DNA of 64,000 nucleotides from UBA1672 sp964352665. Its GTDB lineage: Bacteria; Pseudomonadota; Alphaproteobacteria; Micavibrionales; Micavibrionaceae. Shown in pieces: positions 17,850 to 26,422 of this stretch. The stretch lies in assembly GCA_964352665.1 (NCBI GenBank), contig CAYGSJ010000001.1, positions 310,001 to 374,000 of the forward strand. The letters run 5' to 3'. The notes under the pieces are model-generated. The model was not told where the DNA came from and did not search any database. It was given only the letters and a program-made list of their open reading frames with translations. Within the stretch, counting starts at the first letter, position 1. Each line of letters opens with the position of its first letter. Made by a program: the position numbers and the translations under genes.

Positions 17850-18140
17850 TTAACAATCAGGAAGCGGATGAGACTCTTTTTCCTTCCGCATTTCCGCTAT
17901 CAGCTCCTCATACTCCACCTGACGCACCGCTTTCGGGTCGGGCACGAATTTAGGATCATACGGATTGATAAAATCGCCATTCACATAGGGAACGAATAGC
18001 CCCACCGGATCGCGGTGGCGGTACACAAGCACCATCGTCATGCGCCCCGCCCGCATATAGCGGATATAGCGCGAAATATTGTTTTTGAAATCATGCATTT
18101 TAACCTTCAGGATTCCCTCTTTGTTAAAGTCTAAAGTCAT
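17850..18140 (-). CDS. Phd/YefM-like antitoxin (no toxin gene beside it)
   Basis: 96 residues. The N-terminal half 'KVKMHDFKNNISRYIRYM', followed by 'VYRHRDPVGLFVP', matches the Phd/YefM antitoxin fold, which binds its own operator DNA. The C-terminal half, which in true antitoxins holds the toxin-binding segment, is charged and not recognisable. A strong ribosome site (AGGAG) precedes the ATG. No RelE, Doc or PIN-type toxin lies on either side, so it may be an orphan antitoxin or a stand-alone regulator. Confidence 0.72.
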   Translation of the reverse strand: MTLDFNKEGILKVKMHDFKNNISRYIRYMRAGRMTMVLVYRHRDPVGLFVPYVNGDFINPYDPKFVPDPKAVRQVEYEELIAEMRKEKESHPLPDC

Positions 18141-18310
18141 AGAAAAATCTCCTGTGATCAGGGTTGAATTTTAACGGATTTCGGGTGTTTATGGGGAGAG
18201 TGTAGCAAGAAATAGGAATTTATTCAAGTGTTAGTGGTCTCTAAAATGATTGACATAATAGTAGCTGATTACGTATGTTGTAAAAAATTATAAACAAAAG
18301 GGGTAGATAA

Positions 18311-18742
18311 ATGAGATTTTTAGCAGAAGAAACAGGGCCAACCAACGACAGAACATCAGAACCAGCCATTTTGAACGATGTGCTGTGGCCTGGTGCCTTG
18401 GGGGTTACTTTTTATCTAGCTGCCAAAGCCATGATTAATTCCGACAACACACCCGGAGCAAAACTTGCCTTCACTGCGGCTGTCTACGCCATTCCCTACT
18501 CGGCCATGATGCTGGGATATCTCCTTGGCGGTATTACAGGTAATGGCTGGCACACGAAAGAAGCAAAAGAAATGCTAAGACGTATGTTTACAGACGCAAA
18601 AGATCTTCCGGAAGCAACTCTAGGGGACTATATCGGTGAACATAGGGCGACAAAAGTACAATCCTATAATACAGCAATCGGCATATCTCTTTTAGCTAAT
18701 TTTGCACATCACCTATACCAATCTGAACTCGCCAACGGATAG
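18311..18742 (+). CDS. Small membrane protein of unknown function
   Basis: 143 residues with two hydrophobic segments near residues 28-43 and 55-80, and a third weaker one near 120-133. The ribosome site AAAGGGG lies 9 bases upstream of ATG. Gly-rich 'MLGYLLGGITGNGW' marks the end of the second helix. I recognise no family. It is closed by its own terminator. Confidence 0.65.
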   Translation: MRFLAEETGPTNDRTSEPAILNDVLWPGALGVTFYLAAKAMINSDNTPGAKLAFTAAVYAIPYSAMMLGYLLGGITGNGWHTKEAKEMLRRMFTDAKDLPEATLGDYIGEHRATKVQSYNTAIGISLLANFAHHLYQSELANG

Positions 18743-18771
18743 CCCTCTCCCAACGAAGAGTATAAAATTCC

Positions 18772-18798
18772 AAAAGCGCCTGTGACGGGCGCTTTTTT
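18772..18798 (+). terminator. Terminator after the small membrane protein gene
   Basis: A 9-bp stem AAAAGCGCC/GGCGCTTTT with a short loop and a run of seven T, 30 bases past the stop at 18742. Confidence 0.85.
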
Positions 18799-18920
18799 TG
18801 GTTAATTTGAGATATTTATATGGTGCTAGGGCAATCGTATTAGGAACAATGTTTTTGATCGCGTATGTCTCCTTCTTTTATAATTTAGGTAGAACCGCCT
18901 AAACCCCCAACTCCTTCTCT

Positions 18921-19358
18921 TCAACCCTTCATAAACCTTGTAAACCGAACCCGCTCCGCCAGCGCATAATAAATAACCGCCGCCACAATCGCGGTGAGGA
19001 TAAACACGTAATCAGTGAAGCGCGCACCGATATCGCCTTTGTTCATTTGGCTGACCACCCCTTGTAGCGGGACGGCGACGAGGAGTGCGCTCATCAAATA
19101 ATTCAAAAAGCCGCCATAGTTTTTCACGGCCATAAAAATACAAAGCGGCCAGACCACCACCACAATCGGCCCCACAGCAATAGCAAAGCCTGATAGACTG
19201 ACCGAGAAGATGGTTTCAACAAAAGTGCCGGTTTCTACATATTCTTGCACGCCCCAGATGTGATATCCGTAATACCCAAGACAGACCAGCACCGCGGCCA
19301 GCCAGCTTGACAGCAGGAGCAAAAACAAAACATGAAGGGCAAGAAGAATTTTGGTCAT
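18921..19358 (-). CDS. Small integral membrane protein (four helices)
   Basis: 145 residues with about four transmembrane helices (6-30, 46-75, 83-100 and 114-132). No motif is recognisable. It follows the DUF1826-like gene at 19375-20118 by 16 bases on the same strand, so the two are probably co-transcribed; I cannot say more about its role. Confidence 0.65.
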   Translation of the reverse strand: MTKILLALHVLFLLLLSSWLAAVLVCLGYYGYHIWGVQEYVETGTFVETIFSVSLSGFAIAVGPIVVVVWPLCIFMAVKNYGGFLNYLMSALLVAVPLQGVVSQMNKGDIGARFTDYVFILTAIVAAVIYYALAERVRFTRFMKG

Positions 19359-19374
19359 GCCTCCAGTTTCTCTC

Positions 19375-20118
19375 TTATCCTATTTCCGGTTTGTATAGAT
19401 CCATGCCAGAGAAGATGCGCCCACCTCCTTCTTCTTCTGTATCCACGCCACAATGAACAAGCGACTGTGTTTTTCCAAACGCAGAGCCATCTTCTCTGGA
19501 TTTTGTATAGAGACCATCTCCGCTCTGCAGGGGTTCGTAGGGATATATTTTCTCTGCTACACGCCTATCCAGCGCAGACGATTTACGTCCATGTGCACAG
19601 GCTTGTTCATAATGTTGTTGTTCCAGGTCCGCGGTAATGATGCTCACCGTTCCCCCACGATAAACCCTAGAACTTCTTATCACATCAATTGTATCAACGT
19701 GATATCCCTGCGTAATTTTAAGTTGACCGTGAAACCACGTATAAATGCGCCTGAAATTTTCTGCTACTGTTCGAAGTATTTCCGCGCGAACTTCCAAGTC
19801 ATGGCCCATTACCTCTGCTTCTTGATCTGTACCGAATATGCGGCGCCCCCGCAATGTTTCAACCCCTTTGGTCGGGTCAAATCGCCCCTTGAATTGAGAA
19901 CACGCTTTATGCAAAGCTGCAATCTGGTCAAATGTCATGCCAGCGGTAACATCAGCAACCTCCTGTGGTATGGGTTGCCTCAAAATAACAGCCTTTACAT
20001 CTGGTAGAAGTAACGCTGGCACACCTTTGGCGTTACCCGTAATTAAAATTTTCGGGTCGACCGGATGTCTTTCACAATGGCGAAAAGCAGTCGCCATTTT
20101 TTGTGCAAATGATGTCAT
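19375..20118 (-). CDS. DUF1826-like protein (remote member of a five-protein family)
   Basis: 247 residues, cytoplasmic. The N terminus 'HPVDPKILI' and later 'ILRQPIPQEV' match the start of the four tandem proteins at 49.6-52.2 kb. The C-terminal half has 'GYHVDTIDVIRSSRVYRGG' and later 'SLVHCGVD', and resembles DUF1826 proteins (H-V-D, then R-x-x-x-x-Y-x-G, then V-H). That layout suggests a double-stranded beta-helix with metal-binding histidines, as in cupins and 2-oxoglutarate oxygenases. This fold call is inference; the reaction is unknown. Confidence 0.62.
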   Translation of the reverse strand: MTSFAQKMATAFRHCERHPVDPKILITGNAKGVPALLLPDVKAVILRQPIPQEVADVTAGMTFDQIAALHKACSQFKGRFDPTKGVETLRGRRIFGTDQEAEVMGHDLEVRAEILRTVAENFRRIYTWFHGQLKITQGYHVDTIDVIRSSRVYRGGTVSIITADLEQQHYEQACAHGRKSSALDRRVAEKIYPYEPLQSGDGLYTKSREDGSAFGKTQSLVHCGVDTEEEGGGRIFSGMDLYKPEIG

Positions 20119-20209
20119 ATTTTTTTATCCGCCTTTTTTACTTATAGCATAAGTACACCGACGTAAAACTTATGTCAAAAAAAGAAAACAATCAGAGTAA
20201 AGAAACGTC

Positions 20210-22270
20210 CTAAACCCCGATCTCCTTTTCCTCAAGGGCTTTGATTTCATCCCTGAGCTTGGCTGCAACCTCAAACTCCAGATCGCCGGCGGCTTTGAGC
20301 ATCTCCTTTTTCAGCTTCTCTATATGCTTGCGCATTTTATCGGGATGGTGGAGGAAATCCATGACCTCCTCTTCCCTCAGGCTGGCGATCTTGACTGTTT
20401 CTTTTTGCGCATACATATGATCGAAGACGGTGGAGATGTTTTTCCTGATACTCTCCGGTGTGATGTTGTGCTCCGTATTATAGGCGATTTGCTTTTCGCG
20501 GCGGCGGGCGGTTTCGTCAATCGCGTATTGCATAGAGTCCGTGATTTTATCGGCGTAGAGGATGGCTTTGCCCTCGATATTGCGGGCGGCGCGGCCAATG
20601 GTTTGCACCAGTGAGGTTTTGGAGCGCAGGAAGCCTTCCTTATCCGCATCAAGGATACACACGCGCATACATTCGGGAATATCCAGCCCCTCACGCAGCA
20701 GGTTAATGCCGACCAGCACATCAAACGCGCCGTGGCGCAGATCGTTCATGATTTCGATGCGCTCCAACGTGTCGACATCGGAATGGAGATAGCGCACCTT
20801 TATATCGTGCTCGTTCAGATATTCGGTGAGATCCTCGGCCATTTTTTTGGTGAGCGTGGTCACAAGAACGCGCCCGCCCTGCTTCACCACTTCGCGGCAC
20901 TCATGCATCAGGTCATCGACTTGCGTTTTGGTAGGACGGATTTCAACCGGCGGATCGATCAACCCTGTCGGGCGGACGACTTGCTCGGCGCTGATCCCGC
21001 CGGATTGCCGGAGCTCCCACTCCCCCGGTGTGGCGGAGACATAGATTGTTTGCTGGCGCAAGGCATTCCATTCCTCGAATTGCAAGGGTCGGTTATCAAT
21101 GGCCGCAGGCAGGCGGAAGCCGTAATCAACCAGTGTGGTTTTACGGGCGCGATCACCATTATACATGGCGCGGAGTTGCGGGATCATCACGTGGCTTTCA
21201 TCCAGAAACATGAGCGCATCGTCCGGTAAATATTCGATCAGGGTTGGCGGCGCTTCGCCGGATTTGCGCCCCGTAAGATAACGGGAGTAATTCTCGATAC
21301 CCTTGCACGATCCGGTGGCGGCCAGCATTTCAAGGTCGAATTTCGTGCGTTGCTCGAGGCGCTGTGCTTCGAGGAGTTTGCCCTCGCGCTCATACTCGGC
21401 AAGGCGGGTTTTGAGGTCGGCCTTTATTTGCGTGATGGCTTGCTGGATGGTCGGCCCAGGTGTGATGTAGTGCGAATTGGCGAAAATGCGCACGCCTTCG
21501 AGGGTTTCGAATTTCTCGCCTGTGAGCGGGTCAAACTCGGTGATGCTCTCCAGCTCATCGCCGAACAGGGAAAAACGCCATGCACGATCTTCGAAGTGGG
21601 CAGGGAAAATCTCGACCGTATCCCCTCTTACGCGGAATGTCCCGCGCTCGAACGCGATGTCGTTGCGGTTGTATTGAAGCTCGACAAGATTGGCGATGAG
21701 GGCTTCGCGCTCTATGATTTGCCCCTGCATCAGGGGAAAGGCCATGGCCATGTAATCTTCCTTCGAGCCGATACCGTAAATGCACGACACAGAGGCAACG
21801 ATGATACAATCCTTGCGCTCGAACAAGGCGCGGGTGGCGGCGTGGCGCATGCGGTCGATCTGCTCGTTGATGGAGCTGTCCTTCTCGATGAAGGTATCGG
21901 AGCGCGGCACGTAGGCTTCGGGTTGGTAGTAGTCATAGTAAGAGACGAAATATTCCACCGCATTATCGGGGAAGAAGGTTTTGAATTCGGAGTAGAGCTG
22001 CGCGGCAAGTGTTTTATTCGGCGCAAGAATAAGGGCCGGCCTTTGGAGTTCTTGTATGATATGCGCAACAGTGAAGGTCTTGCCCGAGCCTGTCACTCCG
22101 AGGAGTGTTTGATCGGTCAGACCGTCTTTTAACCCCTGCACCAATGTTTTAATCGCTGTTGGCTGATCGCCGGACGGCGTAAAATCCGCGACAATACGAA
22201 AGGGCTGCGAGCGGTCAAATTCCGGCGCTCCCATTAAAGGTCTTTCGTTATTGGGTATCATGGCTTTCAT
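20210..22270 (-). CDS. uvrB: UvrABC excinuclease subunit B
   Basis: 686 residues, the normal length. UvrB is the damage-verifying helicase-like subunit of nucleotide excision repair. The Walker A motif 'GVTGSGKTFT' is near residue 60, the beta-hairpin region 'YYDYYQPEAY' near 111, 'FLDESHV' near 355, and 'QTIGRAARN' near 560. The C-terminal UVR domain that contacts UvrC is present ('EFEVAAKLRDEIKALE'). It is a single gene, GC-richer than its neighbours. Confidence 0.97.
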   Translation of the reverse strand: MKAMIPNNERPLMGAPEFDRSQPFRIVADFTPSGDQPTAIKTLVQGLKDGLTDQTLLGVTGSGKTFTVAHIIQELQRPALILAPNKTLAAQLYSEFKTFFPDNAVEYFVSYYDYYQPEAYVPRSDTFIEKDSSINEQIDRMRHAATRALFERKDCIIVASVSCIYGIGSKEDYMAMAFPLMQGQIIEREALIANLVELQYNRNDIAFERGTFRVRGDTVEIFPAHFEDRAWRFSLFGDELESITEFDPLTGEKFETLEGVRIFANSHYITPGPTIQQAITQIKADLKTRLAEYEREGKLLEAQRLEQRTKFDLEMLAATGSCKGIENYSRYLTGRKSGEAPPTLIEYLPDDALMFLDESHVMIPQLRAMYNGDRARKTTLVDYGFRLPAAIDNRPLQFEEWNALRQQTIYVSATPGEWELRQSGGISAEQVVRPTGLIDPPVEIRPTKTQVDDLMHECREVVKQGGRVLVTTLTKKMAEDLTEYLNEHDIKVRYLHSDVDTLERIEIMNDLRHGAFDVLVGINLLREGLDIPECMRVCILDADKEGFLRSKTSLVQTIGRAARNIEGKAILYADKITDSMQYAIDETARRREKQIAYNTEHNITPESIRKNISTVFDHMYAQKETVKIASLREEEVMDFLHHPDKMRKHIEKLKKEMLKAAGDLEFEVAAKLRDEIKALEEKEIGV

Positions 22271-22411
22271 ACTTTTGGGTATAACGGAAAATTGCCGAAA
22301 TTCAAATTGTTAAATGGAATGTGCGTCAGCAGGAAAAGGAATTTGACAGCTTTCCAAAACACCGTTTATAACAACCCTCTATAAATTAAATAAATAAACG
22401 GGTAAAAGATC

Positions 22412-22765
22412 ATGAGTACACCAAAATCCAGATTAATAGACTTTGCACAAGCCAATACAACTTACGCGCCTGGTGCAAATGGCGCACCGAATACTGTAGA
22501 GCTTGAGGGCAGAACCATTGAAGCTCACATAGAACAAGGTGCAACAGATGCACAACGCGAGAAATTTCATAGACTTCTAAAAGAGGCCTTTCCGGTTATG
22601 GGCGGTGGCTTCACAGGTGTTAATGTAACAGCAGACCAGCTTTCAGGTACACTTGGGCAGCGAGAAGATGCTTTACGTGTTGCGGCCCTTGCTATTGTGT
22701 TTGGTGTTGCAACAAAAACCGAGAATGGATCGAGTTTTCAACTTTCTGTTCCCGAGCCGGTCTAA
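22412..22765 (+). CDS. Small protein, divergent member of a three-gene unknown family
   Basis: 117 residues, soluble. I recognise no named family. The segments 'DAQREKFHRLL' and 'LGQREDALRVAALAIVFGVAT' align with matching segments of the proteins at 22909-23358 and 23848-24369 ('DAKRQEFLTLV' and 'LGHRPATFRFMGLAKLFGM' in the first). This gives a shared pattern Q-R-x-x-F-x-x-L, then L/I-G-x-R-x-x-x-x-R-x-x-x-L-A-x-x-F-G. It is closed by its own terminator. Confidence 0.62.
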   Translation: MSTPKSRLIDFAQANTTYAPGANGAPNTVELEGRTIEAHIEQGATDAQREKFHRLLKEAFPVMGGGFTGVNVTADQLSGTLGQREDALRVAALAIVFGVATKTENGSSFQLSVPEPV

Positions 22766-22797
22766 GGCATTACATTACAGTTCAGTTCAATTAAAGC

Positions 22798-22828
22798 GGG
22801 AGCCTTTGGGTTCCCTCTTTTTTTTGCT
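22798..22828 (+). terminator. Terminator after the gene at 22412-22765
   Basis: A stem GGGAGCC/GGTTCCC with one G-T pair, a TTTG loop and a long T-rich tail, 33 bases past the stop codon. Confidence 0.8.
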
Positions 22829-22908
22829 CTTTTGTAATAAAATTTGACAAACAAAACCCAAATCGCTTATAAATTTTTCCATAATAATAAAAAAGTTGGG
22901 TTGAAATC

Positions 22909-23358
22909 ATGAATGAATTAGCTGAATTCAGTATGCGCAACACCGTTGAGGTGCCACGCGGCAGTGTTGATCCATACCATATCCATGCGGAAAATGTCGG
23001 GTTTTACGGTGTTTTGCCTGCGTTTGAAGAAGCAGCCATGGATGCAAAACGTCAGGAATTCCTGACGCTGGTGGGTTTTCAAAACGGGGAAGATCCCGAA
23101 GGCATCAACCCGTTTGACGGCAAAGAGCATGATAGCCGCGAGATTGAACAATGGCTTGGCCATCGCCCTGCTACGTTCCGGTTTATGGGACTGGCGAAGC
23201 TTTTTGGTATGTGTACGCTGGTTACACCGGCACAAGCATTCCCGGAAGGGCAAATGAGCGCCGATACAGAGCGTGAATTGGTAAGATGGCACGGCAATGT
23301 AAAGATGAAAGCTATACCGCGCCCTGCCCGTGAAGATGCAGATATCCGTTATGGTTAA
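22909..23358 (+). CDS. Small protein of an unknown three-gene family
   Basis: 149 residues, soluble. It shares with the protein at 23848-24369 the N terminus (MRN-x-x-E-V-P-R) and the core 'FDGKEHDSREIEQWLGHRP', then R-F-M-x-L-A-x-x-F-G-x-x-T. The shared core looks helical. I recognise no known domain. It starts an apparent run of four plus-strand genes ending in a glycosyltransferase. Confidence 0.62.
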   Translation: MNELAEFSMRNTVEVPRGSVDPYHIHAENVGFYGVLPAFEEAAMDAKRQEFLTLVGFQNGEDPEGINPFDGKEHDSREIEQWLGHRPATFRFMGLAKLFGMCTLVTPAQAFPEGQMSADTERELVRWHGNVKMKAIPRPAREDADIRYG

Positions 23359-23462
23359 ACATAATGCAGCGCAGCAATAATCATGCGCAAAAACGTTAAG
23401 GTTTGACAGATTTTTACCCGATCGATATAAATCGTTTTGAGGAATAGAAAAGGTTTCAGGCA

Positions 23463-23822
23463 ATGCAAACAGATTTAATGAAAAGATTTACCACAGTGGC
23501 AAATAACCCTGCTCTACCATGGGCGATTTATGATGCTCATGGCTCAGTCACTCTGGATATTGAGGAGATGATTAAAGATTTCAGGGTTGATTCCGGTTAT
23601 CTTGCATCCTTATTACCGCAGCGTTTTCATGAACATCCTGAATATTTTGACCATATCCGCGAGCAGCTTCAGGAAAATTTCCCTCGTTTTGGAGACCCAG
23701 AAGTCCGTGGACATATTGATTCAGTTTGTACAGACATTGAAAGAAAGTTCCGGAAAATAACCGAGGCCCTTCAAAGTGTTCTGGATTACAATCTTTCTCT
23801 GGGAGCAGAGCCAACAACGTAA
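23463..23822 (+). CDS. Small unrecognised protein
   Basis: 119 residues, soluble, mostly helical, with no signal peptide or known motif. It lies between the two paralogues at 22909 and 23848. It does not share their conserved core, so it is not a third copy. Confidence 0.55.
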   Translation: MQTDLMKRFTTVANNPALPWAIYDAHGSVTLDIEEMIKDFRVDSGYLASLLPQRFHEHPEYFDHIREQLQENFPRFGDPEVRGHIDSVCTDIERKFRKITEALQSVLDYNLSLGAEPTT

Positions 23823-23847
23823 CAACCCGAACTAGACTGCGTAAATT

Positions 23848-24369
23848 ATGCCCCTTAACCCCCTAGCCAAATTTGTAATGAGAAACGCGGAAGAAGTTCC
23901 CCGTGATCACGTGAATGGATCCGGCGCCATAGATGTTGGCTATTGTTTTGTGGCCGCTGCTTTTGATCGGAGAGAGTTTTATCCGCAAAGAGAAAAATTT
24001 AAGTTGCTTATCGAGGCAAGACGATTTGAAGATTCCAATGACCCCGAAAGACGACGAGCTTATGAAGAATTTACGCAAGTTGCAGAGGCCGGTGGTTTGG
24101 AAGCTGCCCTTGAATTCATAAAAAGACATGGGTGGCAAGAGCCTAATGGCGTTGATTTGTTTGATGGTAGAGATTACGACATAGGCACGATTGAAACATG
24201 GATTGGTAATCGCCCTGCTGCTTTACGGTTTATGGCTCTGGCCGAGCATTTTGGTATAGCTACTGTTATGACACCACGACGCAACAACCCTAATATTCAA
24301 CCTCATCTGGAACAGATACTTCTTGATTCAGGGCTGGTTGCAATAAGAGGAAAGCATCCGGAAGTATAG
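23848..24369 (+). CDS. Small protein of an unknown three-gene family
   Basis: 173 residues, soluble. It is a paralogue of 22909-23358: 'MRNAEEVPRD' near the N terminus, then 'FDGRDYDIGTIETWIGNRP' and R-F-M-A-L-A-E-H-F-G in the C-terminal half. A 30-residue charged insert (about 65-100) is absent from the shorter relative. It ends 7 bases before the glycosyltransferase start, so the two are probably co-transcribed. Function unknown. Confidence 0.62.
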   Translation: MPLNPLAKFVMRNAEEVPRDHVNGSGAIDVGYCFVAAAFDRREFYPQREKFKLLIEARRFEDSNDPERRRAYEEFTQVAEAGGLEAALEFIKRHGWQEPNGVDLFDGRDYDIGTIETWIGNRPAALRFMALAEHFGIATVMTPRRNNPNIQPHLEQILLDSGLVAIRGKHPEV

Positions 24370-24376
24370 GTGCACC

Positions 24377-25354
24377 ATGGAGCCAAAAGTTCAAATTATA
24401 ATGGCGACCTATAACGGCGCGGATTATCTTGAGCAACAGTTAGAGTCAATTCGTTGTCAAAGCCATAACAATTGGGAAATCCTAGTCCGTGATGATGGCT
24501 CCACCGACAGCACCCTCGAGATATTGCAAGCCTTTCAAAGACGATATCCGCAGCGCATGACTATTGTACAGGACGATCTTGGAAATCTTGGCTCCAATGG
24601 TAATTTCTTTCAATTAATGGGACTGACCACAGCAGACTATGTTTGTATGGCTGATCAGGATGATATCTGGCATATCGCCAAGATCGAAGCGGCCCTTAAC
24701 AAAATGTACGATCTGGAAGCAGAACACGGAAACGCTACACCGTTATTGGTTCACCATGATGTTGTCACCATCGACATGAACGGGATCCCCTTAAGCGCTT
24801 CTTATGCCAGAACCAACAACGTAGACAAGACCGATACGCGGATTAGACACCTACTGGTTCAAAATATCTTCACCGGCTTCACGATGATGCTGAACAGAAA
24901 CCTGATTGGCAGAGCATTACCCGCACCGGCAGATACCACATCACATGATGCTTATTTAGGATTGATCGCCTCTACTTTCGGGCATGTCGGGTATGTAGAC
25001 CGCCCCCTCGCGAATTATAGAATTCATCCTGATAATATTCATGGAGGGAAAAATTTCTTCTATAACATCACCGCAGAAGATTTTAGTCTCGGGAATCTTT
25101 TTAACGGCTATAGTTTTCATGTGTGCGCCGATGCCTTGGAAGTCGCGCATTCTGTCCTAGGCAGAAAATGTGACAGGGCTAGTTCTTTTTTAAGAAAATT
25201 CAGCGATGATATGCCTGAAAAAACGCGGCATCTTTTTGAAGAGTTTACACGACTGGCTGATGCCAACTTCCTAGAACGAAAACTTATAATCATACGGAAC
25301 GGATTTTTTCCAACCTCCAGAAAACTGGCGGCAGCATTTCTTGCTCTGGGATAA
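24377..25354 (+). CDS. Glycosyltransferase family 2 (rhamnosyltransferase-like)
   Basis: 325 residues with an N-terminal GT-A domain: 'IIMATYNGADYLEQQLESI' at the start, 'VRDDGSTDST' near residue 37, and the D-Q-D-D motif in 'CMADQDDIW' near residue 92. It would transfer a sugar from a nucleotide donor to a cell-surface glycan. The closest general look is to rhamnosyltransferases of O-antigen clusters, but donor and acceptor cannot be read. No other glycan genes adjoin it. Confidence 0.85.
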   Translation: MEPKVQIIMATYNGADYLEQQLESIRCQSHNNWEILVRDDGSTDSTLEILQAFQRRYPQRMTIVQDDLGNLGSNGNFFQLMGLTTADYVCMADQDDIWHIAKIEAALNKMYDLEAEHGNATPLLVHHDVVTIDMNGIPLSASYARTNNVDKTDTRIRHLLVQNIFTGFTMMLNRNLIGRALPAPADTTSHDAYLGLIASTFGHVGYVDRPLANYRIHPDNIHGGKNFFYNITAEDFSLGNLFNGYSFHVCADALEVAHSVLGRKCDRASSFLRKFSDDMPEKTRHLFEEFTRLADANFLERKLIIIRNGFFPTSRKLAAAFLALG

Positions 25355-25388
25355 AAAAAAGCCGCAAGCATGAGCCTACGGCTTTTGA
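25355..25388. terminator. Shared bidirectional terminator
   Basis: AAAAGCCG (25357-25364) pairs with CGGCTTTT (25379-25386), with T runs on both strands. It serves the glycosyltransferase gene (plus) and the histone H1-like gene (minus). Confidence 0.8.
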
Positions 25389-25410
25389 TCTAGGTAAAAC
25401 CAAGAAGAAA

Positions 25411-25944
25411 TTATCTTCTCTTGGCGGCTACTTTTTTCTTTGCTGTTGCTTTTTTAGCTGGAAGCTTCTTAGCAACAGTCTTTTTTGCCATTAATTTTTT
25501 GGCTGGCTTCTTGGCAGTAACTTTTTTCTTAGCTGCTGGCTTCTTAGCAACTTTTTTTACTGTTTTCACAGCTTTTTTAGCAACTTTCTTTTTAGCTGCC
25601 GGCTTCTTGGTTGCTGTTTTTTTAGCAACTTTTTTCACCGTCTTTACAGCTTTTTTAGCCGCAGGTTTTTTAGCCGCTACTTTTTTCTTGGCAGCAGGCT
25701 TTTTAGCGACTGTTTTCTTTTTAGTCGTTGTCGCCTTTTTCATCGCAGGCTTTTTAGCCGTTGTTTTCTTGGCAGCAGGTTTTTTAGCCGCAGGCTTTTT
25801 AGCGGCTGTTTTCTTCGTAGGAAGTTTTTTAGCAGCAGCTTTTTTAGCAGGTGACTTTTTAGCGGTTGTGGTTTTCTTTTTCGCCGCAGGCTTTTTGGCC
25901 GCCGGCTTTTTAGTAGCAGTTTTTTTTGTAGCAGTAGATGCCAT
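25411..25944 (-). CDS. Histone H1-like Lys/Ala/Pro-rich DNA-binding protein
   Basis: 177 residues made almost wholly of Ala, Lys, Thr, Pro and Val in repeats such as KKPAAKK and AKKTVAKK. This is the composition of eukaryotic H1 tails and of bacterial AlgP or Hc1-like proteins. Such proteins bind and compact DNA through charge. The ribosome site TGGAG lies 9 bases before the ATG. The repetitive DNA makes length variation between strains likely. Its leader resembles that of the 20-codon reading frame 300 bases upstream. Confidence 0.85.
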   Translation of the reverse strand: MASTATKKTATKKPAAKKPAAKKKTTTAKKSPAKKAAAKKLPTKKTAAKKPAAKKPAAKKTTAKKPAMKKATTTKKKTVAKKPAAKKKVAAKKPAAKKAVKTVKKVAKKTATKKPAAKKKVAKKAVKTVKKVAKKPAAKKKVTAKKPAKKLMAKKTVAKKLPAKKATAKKKVAAKRR

Positions 25945-26178
25945 GACATAGCTCCATTAATGATGTTTTGACCAGGACGGTCTTAGGTAGGTGATGTAAT
26001 AATGCCGGAGAACCCAGCACACGTCTCAAGATTATATGCTTTATTTCAAATAATAAAAAGTAAAAAACGCATTTTTTTTGAAACCGGATTTTTTGGCCCT
26101 GATAAAAATCGAACGTCGCAAGCTTAAAACTTGCGACGCTACTTTTATATTTTATAAATAAAAATGCCTAATTGCGTT

Positions 26179-26241
26179 TTACTTACCGGGTTTTTTGGTT
26201 GGTTTCGCAGTAGGTTTTTTTGTGCCTTTTGATGTCGCCAT
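26179..26241 (-). CDS. 20-residue basic peptide related to the histone H1-like protein
   Basis: A short reading frame, MATSKGTKKPTAKPTKKPGK and stop, with GGAG 7 bases upstream of ATG. Its composition (Lys, Thr, Pro, Ala) matches the tails of the H1-like protein. Its leader also matches: both genes have GGAGC followed by a short spacer and CATGGC, and farther upstream similar words occur in the same order (ending near GATTATA). It is either a real mini-protein or the stub of a duplicated gene. The rest of the 25945-26422 spacer holds no other gene; a GCAGCC/GGCTGC hairpin lies in the leader. Confidence 0.5.
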   Translation of the reverse strand: MATSKGTKKPTAKPTKKPGK

Positions 26242-26422
26242 GAGAAGCTCCACTATGACGGTGCAGCCTTAAGCGGCTGCGGCTGATGTTGGACGATCCA
26301 GCATATGGTCGGATTATACGCCTGATTCTTGTCTTTAAAAAGAAAAATTTTTGGGTGCAAAAACCCCTTCTAATCTGCGTTTTTCTCTGCTATTTCTTTA
26401 GACCTTGGACGAGGAAAAGAAA

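Noticed and set aside
17850..18140. A complete toxin-antitoxin pair at this locus
   Set aside because: No second short gene with a toxin motif is present on either side.
18801..18901. A short hydrophobic frame that ends at 18901
   Set aside because: It has no convincing start or ribosome site and its length is under 35 codons. It could be a gene remnant, but nothing supports that.
21350..22132. A 260-codon open frame on the plus strand, opposite uvrB
   Set aside because: It lies wholly inside uvrB, which is conserved over its full length. The product matches no family and its length follows from the GC-rich codons of uvrB.
25421..25951. A 176-codon Ala/Phe/Leu-rich frame opposite the histone H1-like gene
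   Set aside because: It is the complement of the AAG/GCA/CCT repeats, which lack stops in that frame. There is no ribosome site, and the hydrophobic product is an artefact of the repeat.
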